A DNA stretch of 46,245 nucleotides, taken from Streptomyces sparsogenes. GTDB lineage: Bacteria > Actinomycetota > Actinomycetes > Streptomycetales > Streptomycetaceae. The stretch spans positions 1 to 46,245 of the forward strand of contig NZ_MAXF01000012.1 in NCBI RefSeq assembly GCF_001704635.1, given 5' to 3'. Shown here in pieces: positions 1 to 8,126 of this stretch. Position 1 is the first letter of the stretch; each line of letters starts with the position of its first letter. The translations under genes and the position numbers were made by a program. Under the pieces are notes generated by a model. It saw only the letters and a list, made by a program, of their open reading frames with translations. It was not told where the DNA came from and did not search any database.

Positions 1-1520
1 CCAGCTGATGCGAGGCGTACGACCAGGCGTTCACCATGCACGGCACGATCATGCTGCTGCTGTTCGCGACGCCGGCCTTCGCCGGCTTCGCCAACGAGAT
101 CATGCCGCTGCAGATCGGCGCGCCCGATGTGGCCTTCCCGCGCCTGAACATGTTCTCGTACTGGCTGTTCCTGTTCGGCGGGGTGACCGTGGTGTGCGGC
201 CTGGCCGTGCCCGGGGGCGGCCCGGACTACGGCTGGACCGCGTACGCCCCGCTCAACAGCTCGGTGCGCAATCCGGGCGTGGGCGCCGACATGTGGATCA
301 TGGGGCTGGCGCTGGCGGGGTTCGGCACGATCCTCGGCGCGGTGAACTTCCTGACGACCATCCTCACGCTGCGTGCCCCCGGGATGACGATGTTCCGGAT
401 GCCGATCTTCACCTGGAACATCCTCTTCACCTCGATCATGGTCCTGATGGCCTTCCCGGTGCTGGCGGCGGCGCTGCTGTGCCTGGAGGCGGACCGGCGG
501 TTCGGGGCGCTGGTCTTCGACGCCCGGTTCGGCGGCACGCTGCTGTGGCAGCACCTGTTCTGGTTCTTCGGCCACCCCGAGGTGTACATCATCGCGCTGC
601 CGTTCTTCGGCATCATCACCGAGATCATCCCGGTCTTCTCCCGCAAGCCGGTCTTCGGCTATCTGACCCTGATCGGCGCGACCATCGCCATCACCTCGCT
701 GTCGATGATGGTGTGGGCCCACCACATGTTCGCCACCGGCGCGGTGCTGCTGCCGTTCTTCTCCCTGCTGTCCTTCCTGATCGCCGTGCCGACCGGGGTG
801 AAGTTCTTCAACTGGATCGGCACCATGTTCGGCGGCTCGGTGTCCTTCGAGGCGCCGATGCTGTGGGCGGTCGGCTTCCTGGTCAGCTTTCTCTTCGGCG
901 GGCTGACCGGGGTGATCCTGGCGTCGCCCCCGCTGGACTTCCACGTCACCGACACCTATTTCGTGGTGGGCCACTTCCACTACGTCGTCTTCGGGACGGT
1001 GGTCTTCGCGATGTTCGCGGGGTTCTACTTCTGGTGGCCCAAGTTCACCGGCAAGCTGCTCGACGACCGGCTCGGGCGGATCCACTTCTGGACGCTGTTC
1101 GTCGGCTTCCACGCCACCTTCCTGGTGCACCACTGGCTGGGCGCCCAGGGCATGCCGCGCCGCTACGCCGACTATCTGGCGGCCGACGGCTTCACCGCGC
1201 TCAACACCGTCTCCTCCCTCGGCTCCTTCCTGCTGGGCCTGTCCACCCTGCCGTTCCTCTACAACGTCTGGAAGACGGCCCGGCACGGCACGAGGGTCGA
1301 GGCCGACGACCCCTGGGGGTACGGCCGCTCCCTGGAGTGGGCGACCTCCTGCCCGCCGCCCCGGCACAACTTCGCCGCCCTGCCGCGCATCCGCTCCGAG
1401 TCCCCCGCCTTCGACCTGCACCATCCGGCGGTGTCCCAGGCCGAGGAGAAGGACCAGCAGCTCAAGCCCAAGGGCTCGGTCAGCCCAGGGAGCGAGCCAG
1501 GCGATCCCGGAGCGTCCTGA
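1..1520 (+). CDS. ctaD: Cytochrome c oxidase subunit I, 5'-truncated, with frame break at window edge
   Basis: Catalytic subunit of aa3-type cytochrome c oxidase, the inner-membrane enzyme that reduces O2 with electrons from cytochrome c and pumps protons. From about residue MHGTIM (position 36) the frame reads a continuous multi-spanning membrane protein. The CuB/tyrosine motif FFGHPEVYI, the paired histidines of WAHHMF and the haem ligands of GHFHYV are all visible. The N-terminal helices lie outside the window; family members are about 560-580 residues and roughly 500 are seen here. Oddity: an in-frame TGA sits at 6-8, while bases 2-12 read QLMR in another frame, as if one base had been gained or two lost near position 11. 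This is either a real frameshift or a contig-edge error. The tail (after about position 1440) is unlike other family members I recall and overlaps the convergent WYL gene by 41 bases. Family call very sure; intactness unknown. Confidence 0.9.
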
Positions 1521-2439
1521 TGTGGTCGTGCAGCTCGGGCGGCTCGCGCACCTCGAAATCCACGCCGAGCATGGCGATGTGAACCGTCATGATGTCCAGG
1601 CTCCCGGCCCCGGTGTGCAGCAGACAGCTGTGCTCGTCCACCGGCTCCAGGGTCCCGGCCGCGGGCGAGAGCCGCTCGGCGGCCTCCTCGGCGGACACCC
1701 GCAGCAGCACCGTGGCCTTCTCGGCGTACGCGCGGGTGGACACCCCCTCGCGGACATAGGCGGCCAGGTCCTCCGCGGGCGGACGGCGCGGCGCGAAGCG
1801 CGGGCCGTGCGGCGGGGTCGGGGTGATGCGGTCAGCCCGGAAGGTACGCCAGTCCTCCCGGTCCACGTCCCACGCGACCAGGTACCAGCGGCGCTGCGCG
1901 GCCACCAGCCGGTGCGGCTCGGCCGTGCGGCGGCTGACCGCGCCCTGGTGGTCGCGGTACTCGAAGCGCAGCCGGTGGCTGTCCCGGCAGGCGTTCGCCA
2001 GCTCGGTCAGCACCTCGGGATCGACGGTGGGGCCGCGGAACGCCCCCACCATGGGCACGGTGAAGGAGCTCAGCGCCCCCACCCGGCGGCGCAGCCGGTC
2101 CGGCAGCACCTGCTCCAGCTTGGCGAGGGCGCGCACCGACGTCTCCTCGATGCCCTCCACCCCACCGCCCGCCGCCTGCCGCAGCCCCACCGCGACCGCC
2201 ACCGCCTCGTCGTCGTCGAGCAGCAGCGGCGGAAGCTGGGCGCCCGGGCCGAGCTGGTAGCCGCCCGCCGTCCCCGGGGCGGAGTGCACGGGATAGCCCA
2301 GCTCACGCAGCCGGTCGACGTCCCGGCGCACGGTGCGCGTGGTCACCTTCAGCCGGTCGGCCAGCTCGGCGCCGGACCATTCACGGTGGGCCTGGAGGAG
2401 CGAGAGCAGACGGAGCAGACGGGCGGAGGTCTCCAACAT
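1480..2439 (-). CDS. WYL-domain helix-turn-helix transcriptional regulator (YafY/DeoR-like)
   Basis: A 319-residue regulator. Residues ~5-60 form a winged HTH of the HTH_11 type ([20 protein letters not shown] is the recognition region). Residues ~140-215 form a WYL domain ([12 protein letters not shown], then [21 protein letters not shown]), followed by a WCX-like C-terminal extension. WYL proteins are ligand-sensing repressors or activators, often responding to nucleic acid ligands or stress; the target here is unknown. The ATG start gives the usual family length. It is convergent with, and overlaps by 41 bases, the cytochrome oxidase gene. A perfect 15-bp inverted repeat lies just upstream of the start (2455-2487) and could be its own operator or the terminator of the preceding small gene. 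Confidence 0.88.
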   Translation of the reverse strand: MLETSARLLRLLSLLQAHREWSGAELADRLKVTTRTVRRDVDRLRELGYPVHSAPGTAGGYQLGPGAQLPPLLLDDDEAVAVAVGLRQAAGGGVEGIEETSVRALAKLEQVLPDRLRRRVGALSSFTVPMVGAFRGPTVDPEVLTELANACRDSHRLRFEYRDHQGAVSRRTAEPHRLVAAQRRWYLVAWDVDREDWRTFRADRITPTPPHGPRFAPRRPPAEDLAAYVREGVSTRAYAEKATVLLRVSAEEAAERLSPAAGTLEPVDEHSCLLHTGAGSLDIMTVHIAMLGVDFEVREPPELHDHIRTLRDRLARSLG

Positions 2440-2454
2440 GGCGCCGAGTGTGCC

Positions 2455-2487
2455 AGCCGCCGAGGACAGCGTCTGTCCTCGGCGGCT
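2455..2487 (-). terminator. Perfect 15-bp hairpin between the small membrane protein gene and the WYL gene
   Basis: The arms agccgccgaggacag (2455-2469) and ctgtcctcggcggct (2473-2487) pair perfectly around a 3-base loop. It follows the stop of the small membrane protein (2509) on the minus strand, so a rho-independent terminator without a U-tract, common in Streptomyces, is the simplest reading. It also sits 16 bases before the WYL start and could be an operator. Confidence 0.5.
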
Positions 2488-2508
2488 GTCTGCGGCGCGA
2501 TGTCCTCG

Positions 2509-2679
2509 TCACCAGCGGTACCAGTGGGTCCGGCGGCCGCCCGTCCCGGTGCGGTGGAACAGGAACCCGAGCAGCCAGACCACCAGGACCGCGAGCGCGA
2601 GCCACCACAGCGCCTTGACGGCGAATCCGACCCCGAACAGGACCACGGCGAGGAGCAGCACCAGAATGACAGGAATCAT
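2509..2679 (-). CDS. Small hydrophobic membrane protein (56 aa)
   Basis: A 56-residue protein that begins MIPVILVLLLAVVLFGVGFA and ends with a short basic/aromatic tail, GGRRTHWYRW. About residues 2-42 are almost wholly hydrophobic and would make one long or two short membrane helices, with a double Trp (LWWLALAVLVV) in the middle. Short proteins of exactly this kind are annotated only as 'hydrophobic protein' throughout Streptomyces. A strong Shine-Dalgarno (GGAGGTG, 6 bases before the ATG) and clean codon use support that it is translated. Function unknown; membrane-stress or oxidase-associated roles would be guesses. It is followed by a strong hairpin and so is probably monocistronic. Confidence 0.8.
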   Translation of the reverse strand: MIPVILVLLLAVVLFGVGFAVKALWWLALAVLVVWLLGFLFHRTGTGGRRTHWYRW

Positions 2680-2767
2680 CTTTCACACCTCCACGGGTGC
2701 GAGTGCCCCCTATATCCAGGCTAATACGGGTTCGCCGTAAAGGATCTCCCCATCTTCTCCGCACTCG

Positions 2768-3649
2768 CTAGGCGTCCTCCACACGCACCGCCAGATCGTT
2801 GTTGGTGGTGTAGTACGGACCGGCCTTGGCGGGGCCGTGCGGCGCGGCGACCGGCTGCGCCGGATAGCTGAAGATCTCCTTCTTGTCCGGCACGTCGTCC
2901 AGGATCCGCGCCAGCCGCGCCGGGGCCGCGTCCGGGCCGGCCGGGCGCAGCCACAGGTCCCACGCCTCCTCGCCGCCCTTCCAGCCCTCCGCCAACTCCG
3001 CGAGCGGCAGTGTGAAGGAGAACTCGGTGTCGTCCTCCAGCACCGGCTTCCCCGTCCACACCCGGGACGCGTCGCGCCGGCAGCGGGCCTCCACGACCGC
3101 CCCGGCCAGCCACTCGGCCGGGCTCCCCACCCGGTACAGCCGGCCGCGCACCGCCAGCTCGCCACCCTCGGCGCGGATCTCCCCCGCCTCGGCGTGCGGG
3201 GCGCGCCGCCAGCTGCGCAGCGAGAGGTTGCCGTGCTTGGTCGGGTAGGGGATGCGGACGGACAGCGGCGAGGTGCTGGGGCCCGGCCGGCGGTCCACGA
3301 GCGAACGCAGGTCGTTCAGGCCCGGCGCGACCCGCCGCGGCTCGGCGTCGCCGTGCGCCACGTGCACGTCCCAGCGCCCCTCGGGCAGCGGCACGGTGCT
3401 GGGCAGCGCGGCCTGCGGCCTGCCGTCCTCGGCGGGAGCCAGCGGCAGCCGCACCTCGTCCTCGGCGCCGGGGTCCGCGCCCCGGCGCACCAGCACCAGC
3501 GCGTCGACCGGCCCGGCCTCGCCGGGAGCCGCCGCGGGCCCGGGGCGGACCCAGTCGGAGACCTGGAAGGTCAGCCCGCCCGCGGAGTCCGCCACGCAGT
3601 GGGCGCGCGGCGGAGCGGCGGCCGTGTCGGGTATATCCATTTCATTCAC
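2768..3649 (-). CDS. Conserved protein of unknown function, coupled to the GT4 glycosyltransferase
   Basis: A 293-residue protein that I do not recognise as a named family. It starts at GTG 3649, which overlaps the glycosyltransferase stop by 4 bases (GTGA); an alternative ATG lies at 3640. Two similar beta-rich segments can be seen, about residues 25-100 (LVLVRRG, VRLPL, PEGRWDVHV) and about 160-250 (AVRGRLYRVG, VVEARCRR, FSFTLPLAEL). This suggests a pair of Ig-like or jelly-roll sandwiches, as found in accessory modules of sugar-polymer transferases. There is no signal peptide or membrane helix. The strict coupling to the glycosyltransferase suggests that the two act together, perhaps on a cell-surface glycan or teichoic-acid-like polymer; that is inference. 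Confidence 0.75.
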   Translation of the reverse strand: MNEMDIPDTAAAPPRAHCVADSAGGLTFQVSDWVRPGPAAAPGEAGPVDALVLVRRGADPGAEDEVRLPLAPAEDGRPQAALPSTVPLPEGRWDVHVAHGDAEPRRVAPGLNDLRSLVDRRPGPSTSPLSVRIPYPTKHGNLSLRSWRRAPHAEAGEIRAEGGELAVRGRLYRVGSPAEWLAGAVVEARCRRDASRVWTGKPVLEDDTEFSFTLPLAELAEGWKGGEEAWDLWLRPAGPDAAPARLARILDDVPDKKEIFSYPAQPVAAPHGPAKAGPYYTTNNDLAVRVEDA

Positions 3650-4896
3650 GCTGCGCGCATCCTTCCCAGCATCGTCCGGCCCACGTCCTTCGTCGCGAAC
3701 GCGCCGCTCAGGAGGGCGCCGCGGGCGCGGTGCACGCTGCCGCGCACCTTGCCGCGCGCGAGGAGGTCGGTGAAGAGCGACTCGTAGCGCCCGGCCACGC
3801 GGGAGGGGTCGAAGCGGGCGGAGCGTTTCAGCGCCTCCTGGCCCATCCGCTGCCGCAGTTCGTCGTCGTTGATGAGGTCCAGGAGAGCCGCGGCGATCCC
3901 GTCCACGTCCCCGTTGGGGACCAGCCGGCCGTCCACGCCGTTGTCGATGATCTCGGCGGGCCCGTGCGGGCAGTCGGTGGCGACCACCGGGAGTCCGCAG
4001 CGCATCGCCTCGACGATGGTCATCCCGAAGGACTCCATGCTGGAGGTCACGGCCGCGATCGAGCCCTTGGCCCACTCCGGGTCCAGCGGGTTGGCGGGGC
4101 CCATGAGGTAGATGTGGTTGTACAGGCCCAGGTGGTCTATGAGGTCGCGCAGCTTGGCGTGCTGGGCGCCGCCGCCGTAGATCCGCAGCCGCCAGTCGGG
4201 GCGGACCGCGATGACCTTCTCGAAGGCCCGTATCAGCAGGTCGTAGCGTTTCACCGGGGCGAGCCTGCCGGCCGCGACGACCCACTTGCCGGTGCCGTCG
4301 GCGGGCTCCAGGCACGGCTCGGGCACGCTGTTGGGCACCGCCTCCAGCCGTACGCCCGGCAGCCGCATCTGGCCGCGGTAGGTCTCGGCGTCCGCCCGGG
4401 TGACGGTGGTGACCGCGTCGAGCCGGGGGTAGGCGCCGCGCAGCGCCCGCTTGAGCGCCTTGGAGTGGGTGCCGAGCGTCAGGTGCTCCTGGCCGACACG
4501 CACGGGCCCGCGCCGGGCCTCGCGGGCGATGTGCACGTTCAGGCCGGGGCGGGTGCCCACCACGACATCGGCGTCCAGGCGCCTGAGGTGCTCGGCTATC
4601 CGCCGGTCGGTGAGCCGGCTGTACTGCTTGTACCGGCCCTCGCTGCGCGGGAAGACCCGTGCGGGGCGGGCGTGGTCAGGGTCCGCCCCCTCGTAGGTCG
4701 GGCTCTTCTTGCGGAGGTCCACCAAGTGACTGAGCCGTACGTTCGGCCCCGGGTCGAAAACCGGCGCTTCACGATGGCGGAACACCGAGACGATCTCCAC
4801 GTCGTGTTGTTCGCCCAGGGTGCGGGCGAGGTTGTACGTGGTCCGGATCGTCCCGCCGATCCCGTACGCGTTGTGAATCAGGAATGAGATATGCAT
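3646..4896 (-). CDS. Glycosyltransferase family 4 (GT-B fold)
   Basis: A 416-residue cytosolic retaining glycosyltransferase. The N-terminal domain opens with MHISFLIHNAYGIGGTIRTT, the glycine-rich acceptor loop typical of GT4. The C-terminal domain carries VVAAGRLAPVKRYDLLIRAF, the E-x7-E donor motif (SSMESFGMTIVEAMRCGLPVVATDC, where both Glu are present) and a nucleotide-sugar pocket. I chose ATG 4896 because the strand-loop-helix begins immediately there; an upstream GTG at 4923 adds nine unlikely residues. It is first in a two-gene operon with the overlapping gene of unknown function. The sugar and acceptor cannot be told from sequence; a surface polysaccharide is most likely. Divergent from the gene at 5168. 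Confidence 0.9.
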   Translation of the reverse strand: MHISFLIHNAYGIGGTIRTTYNLARTLGEQHDVEIVSVFRHREAPVFDPGPNVRLSHLVDLRKKSPTYEGADPDHARPARVFPRSEGRYKQYSRLTDRRIAEHLRRLDADVVVGTRPGLNVHIAREARRGPVRVGQEHLTLGTHSKALKRALRGAYPRLDAVTTVTRADAETYRGQMRLPGVRLEAVPNSVPEPCLEPADGTGKWVVAAGRLAPVKRYDLLIRAFEKVIAVRPDWRLRIYGGGAQHAKLRDLIDHLGLYNHIYLMGPANPLDPEWAKGSIAAVTSSMESFGMTIVEAMRCGLPVVATDCPHGPAEIIDNGVDGRLVPNGDVDGIAAALLDLINDDELRQRMGQEALKRSARFDPSRVAGRYESLFTDLLARGKVRGSVHRARGALLSGAFATKDVGRTMLGRMRAA

Positions 4897-5167
4897 CCGT
4901 CCCGGTATCCAGCCATTTCCCACCGTTTCCCCGCGGACAGCCGATCTCGTCCGCCTATCACTGGGTCAGACCGGCGAATGACCTTGATGGTTGGTCATCA
5001 TCACCGTCTTGTTCTTGAACGTATGTCAAATCGGTAGCCAACATGCGGAACTTTTACGGGATTCAGCTCATCAGACCCTTGAGCGCAGTGACCCCGCCGC
5101 GCATGGTCCGTTGACTACATGGAGCCGGGAGACCGCCCGGCCGCGGACCGATACCGAGGAGCCACCC

Positions 5168-5965
5168 GTGCCGCGCATGCTCGACGTCAGCGACGACGTA
5201 CGCGCCGAGATCGGCGACGAAGAAGCCGACCGGCTGCTGGCCGGCGAGAACGCCCCGGGCAGCTACGACTGCACCTCCTGCCGCACCCCGGGGAACACCG
5301 ACCAGGAGCGCACCAGCACCGTGCTGTTCGTGGGCCAGGAGACGGCGGTGCTCGCCTTCGCGCACGCGACCTGCGTCCCCTCCCAGGTCGTCCCGGTCTC
5401 CGAGGAGCAGTTGCAGGGCGCCGTGCGGTCCATCACCGCCGAGGACCACGCGCCGCCCGTCCCCGATCCGCGGCCCGCCGCCGACACCCAGCAGGCGGTA
5501 CTCGGCGTCACCAGCGGGGTCGTCCTGGTGGGCGGTGAGGCCCGGCCCGCCCTCGTGGTCGAACCGACCGAGCCGATCGCCCGCGCCGGTGCCCTCGGCG
5601 CGGGCGGCGACGACTTCCTGCCGCTGCTGACCGAGCACGGCTTTCTGCCGGTGTACGACCTCGGCCGGCCGCCGGCGCCCATCCCCGGCTGGTCCGTGCT
5701 GCTGGCCGCCGGGCAGCTGCACGCCGTGCTGATGCCGACCCCGGGCGGCGGCGCGCCCGTGGCGTGGTGGCAGGCCCACCGCCCGATGCCGGTGAGCGAC
5801 GGCTGGCGGTCCGCCGTCGGCAGGTCCCGGCAGGTCCTGGTCTACGCGGCGGCGGCCGGCACGATCGGCACCCAGCCGCGCGAGGACCAGCTGCGCGCCG
5901 CCCTGGAGCGGGCCGCCGCGCGCGGCGCCCTGGTCGGCGCCGCCATGCCACTCGCGGGCACCTGA
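5168..5965 (+). CDS. Conserved actinobacterial protein with putative C2HC zinc site
   Basis: A 265-residue protein of unknown function. The GTG start at 5168 is set by an ideal GAGGAG six bases upstream. The N-terminal third has a Cys-x2-Cys pair (C35, C38, in YDCTSCRTPGNT) and a His-x2-Cys pair about 28 residues later (H66, C69, in FAHATCVPSQV), which together look like a treble-clef or zinc-ribbon site. The remainder is alpha/beta (GVVLVGGEARPALVVEP, GWSVLLAAGQLHAVLMP) without a recognised active site. No signal peptide or membrane segment. It is followed after 4 bases by the gene at 5970, so the pair is probably co-transcribed. I know it only as a hypothetical conserved beside der in Streptomyces. 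Confidence 0.78.
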   Translation: MPRMLDVSDDVRAEIGDEEADRLLAGENAPGSYDCTSCRTPGNTDQERTSTVLFVGQETAVLAFAHATCVPSQVVPVSEEQLQGAVRSITAEDHAPPVPDPRPAADTQQAVLGVTSGVVLVGGEARPALVVEPTEPIARAGALGAGGDDFLPLLTEHGFLPVYDLGRPPAPIPGWSVLLAAGQLHAVLMPTPGGGAPVAWWQAHRPMPVSDGWRSAVGRSRQVLVYAAAAGTIGTQPREDQLRAALERAAARGALVGAAMPLAGT

Positions 5966-5969
5966 TCCC

Positions 5970-6551
5970 ATGACCGCCCCCGCGCCCCACCGCGCCGGCC
6001 TGGTCCACGCGGCACATTCCCCGCCGATCCCGCATCCGACGGGCGGCCGGGTCGTTGGCACATACGTGCACGCATACGACCCGCCCTCCCGAGCCTCTTC
6101 CGCCCCGCCCTCCCGAGCCCTGTACGACCCTCCCGCCCGGTCCCGGTACCACGCCCACATCCCGGCGATGCGCCCGGCACAGGAGACCCTCGGCGAGCAC
6201 CGGCGGCCGTCCGCCACGCCGATCTACGACGCGCTGTACGCGGAGTACCGGAGGCTGTTCCGGGCCCTGCCCGGCGACCGCTCGGACGAGGAGGACCTGG
6301 GGTTCACGGCGTTCAGCGCCATCGGACAGCCCGGCCAGCCCCGCGGGCTGACCAGCGGCGGCCAGGGCCACACGGGCGGCTACCCCGGCCACGCGGCGGC
6401 CCACGGCCACCCCGGGGGTCACGGCTACCCGGGAGGTCACGGCTACCCGGGCGGCCACACCGGGGGCTGGGAGCCCGCCGGGCGGCACCACCGCGCCTAT
6501 CTGCCCGCGCTGCCGCCCGGACAGCGCGACGGGCGGGGCCACGGATACTGA
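5970..6551 (+). CDS. Conserved protein with Gly/His/Tyr/Pro-rich C-terminal repeat
   Basis: A protein of up to 193 residues with three parts. About residues 1-70 are Pro/Ala/Arg-rich and probably disordered. About residues 78-118 form the only folded-looking piece (PIYDALYAEYRRLFRALPG then EEDLGFTAF), which is the conserved core I recall in Streptomyces homologues. About residues 125-165 are a Gly-rich tail with HPGGHGYPGGHGYPGG repeats. Such a tail could bind metal through its histidines or simply be a flexible linker. The start is uncertain: ATG 5970 has no Shine-Dalgarno but couples to the upstream stop, whereas a later ATG (MRPAQETLGE) lies nearer the conserved core. Function unknown. Confidence 0.65.
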   Translation: MTAPAPHRAGLVHAAHSPPIPHPTGGRVVGTYVHAYDPPSRASSAPPSRALYDPPARSRYHAHIPAMRPAQETLGEHRRPSATPIYDALYAEYRRLFRALPGDRSDEEDLGFTAFSAIGQPGQPRGLTSGGQGHTGGYPGHAAAHGHPGGHGYPGGHGYPGGHTGGWEPAGRHHRAYLPALPPGQRDGRGHGY

Positions 6552-6590
6552 CTCCGTGTCCCCGCCCGGGTCCCCGCCCGTGCCATCGGG

Positions 6591-8054
6591 CTACTTCTTG
6601 CGGCCGCGCTTCTCGCGCACGCGCACCGAGATCTGCAGCGGAGTCCCCTCGAAGCCGAACTCCTCGCGCAGCCGCCGCTCGATGAACCGGCGGTAGCCCG
6701 CCTCCAGGAAGCCGGAGGCGAACAGCACGAAGCGCGGCGGCCTGGTCCCGGCCTGGGTCCCGAAGAGGATGCGGGGCTGCTTGCCGCCGCGGACCGGGTG
6801 CGGATGGGAGGCGACGATCTCACCGAGGAAGGCGTTGAGCCGCCCGGTCGGCACCCGGGTCTCCCACCCGTCGAGCGCCGTCTCGATCGCGGGGACCAGC
6901 TTCTCCATGTGCCGGCCCGTACGCGCCGAGACATTGACCCGCGGCGCCCATTGGATCTGGCCCAGCTCGGTCTCGACCTCGCGCTCGAGGTAGTAGCGGC
7001 GCTCCTCGTCGAGCGTGTCCCACTTGTTGTACGCGACCACGATCGCCCGCCCCGCCTCGACCGCCATCGAGACGATCCGCTGGTCCTGGACGCTGATGGA
7101 CTCGCTGGCGTCGATCAGGACGACCGCGACCTCGGCCTTCTCCACGGCGGCCGCGGTGCGCAGCGAGGCGTAGTAGTCCGCGCCCTCCTGGAGGTGCACC
7201 CGGCGGCGGATACCGGCCGTGTCCACGAACTTCCAGGTCTTCCCGCCGAGTTCGATCATCTCGTCGACCGGGTCGCGGGTGGTGCCCGCCATCTCGTTGA
7301 CGACCACCCGCTCCTCGCCCGCCACCTTGTTGAGCAGGGACGACTTGCCCACGTTCGGGCGGCCGATGAGCGCGATACGGCGCGGGCCGCCGACGGTGGT
7401 CCCGAAGGTCTGGGCCGGGGCCTCGGGCAGCGCCTCCAGCACGGCGTCCAGCATGTCGCCGGTGCCGCGGCCGTGCAGCGCGGAGACCGGGTACGGCTCG
7501 CCGAGGCCCAGCGACCACAGCATGGCCGCGTCGGCCTCGGCGCTGGGGCCGTCGACCTTGTTGGCGCACAGCACCACGGGCTTCCCGGCCCGGCGCAGCA
7601 GCTTGACCACGGCCTCGTCGGTGTCGGTGGCGCCGACCGTGGCGTCCACCACGAACACCACCGCGTCGGCGGCCTCGATGGCGAACTCGGCCTGCGCGGC
7701 CACGGACGCGTCGATGCCGAGCACGTCCTGCTCCCAGCCGCCGGTGTCGACCACCTTGAAGCGGCGGCCGGACCACTCGGCCTCATAGGTCACCCGGTCG
7801 CGGGTGACGCCGGGGCGGTCCTCGACGACCGCCTCCCGGCGGCCGATGATCCGGTTCACCAGAGTCGACTTGCCGACATTCGGGCGGCCCACGACGGCGA
7901 GGACGGGGAGCGGGCCGTGCCCCGCCGCGGCCAGGTCGCCCTCGACCTGCTCCAGGTCGAAGCCCTCTTGCGCGGCGAGCTCCATGAACTCCGCGTACTC
8001 GGCGTCGCCAAGCTCACCGTGCTGGTCGCCGCCGGTGTGGATCTGGTCGTTCAT
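6591..8054 (-). CDS. der: Ribosome biogenesis GTPase Der (EngA)
   Basis: A 487-residue tandem GTPase needed for late assembly of the 50S subunit. An acidic N-terminal extension of about 48 residues precedes the first G domain (G1 GRPNVGKS at residues 56-63, G3 DTGGWEQ, G4 NKVD). The second G domain follows at about residue 230 (again GRPNVGKS, then DTAG and NKWD). A C-terminal KH-like domain ends in the basic tail REKRGRKK, the classical EngA architecture. The double G domain distinguishes it from Era and Obg. It lies 72 bases downstream of the acyltransferase gene on the same strand, in the conserved order cmk-plsC-der, and is convergent with the unknown gene ending at 6551. Confidence 0.97.
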   Translation of the reverse strand: MNDQIHTGGDQHGELGDAEYAEFMELAAQEGFDLEQVEGDLAAAGHGPLPVLAVVGRPNVGKSTLVNRIIGRREAVVEDRPGVTRDRVTYEAEWSGRRFKVVDTGGWEQDVLGIDASVAAQAEFAIEAADAVVFVVDATVGATDTDEAVVKLLRRAGKPVVLCANKVDGPSAEADAAMLWSLGLGEPYPVSALHGRGTGDMLDAVLEALPEAPAQTFGTTVGGPRRIALIGRPNVGKSSLLNKVAGEERVVVNEMAGTTRDPVDEMIELGGKTWKFVDTAGIRRRVHLQEGADYYASLRTAAAVEKAEVAVVLIDASESISVQDQRIVSMAVEAGRAIVVAYNKWDTLDEERRYYLEREVETELGQIQWAPRVNVSARTGRHMEKLVPAIETALDGWETRVPTGRLNAFLGEIVASHPHPVRGGKQPRILFGTQAGTRPPRFVLFASGFLEAGYRRFIERRLREEFGFEGTPLQISVRVREKRGRKK

Positions 8055-8126
8055 GAAGTCATTCCTCGTCGTCCGTCGCCGCTGCTCGCGGCTGCCGAGG
8101 GCCCGTACGGCCCTCGGGTGTCACGT

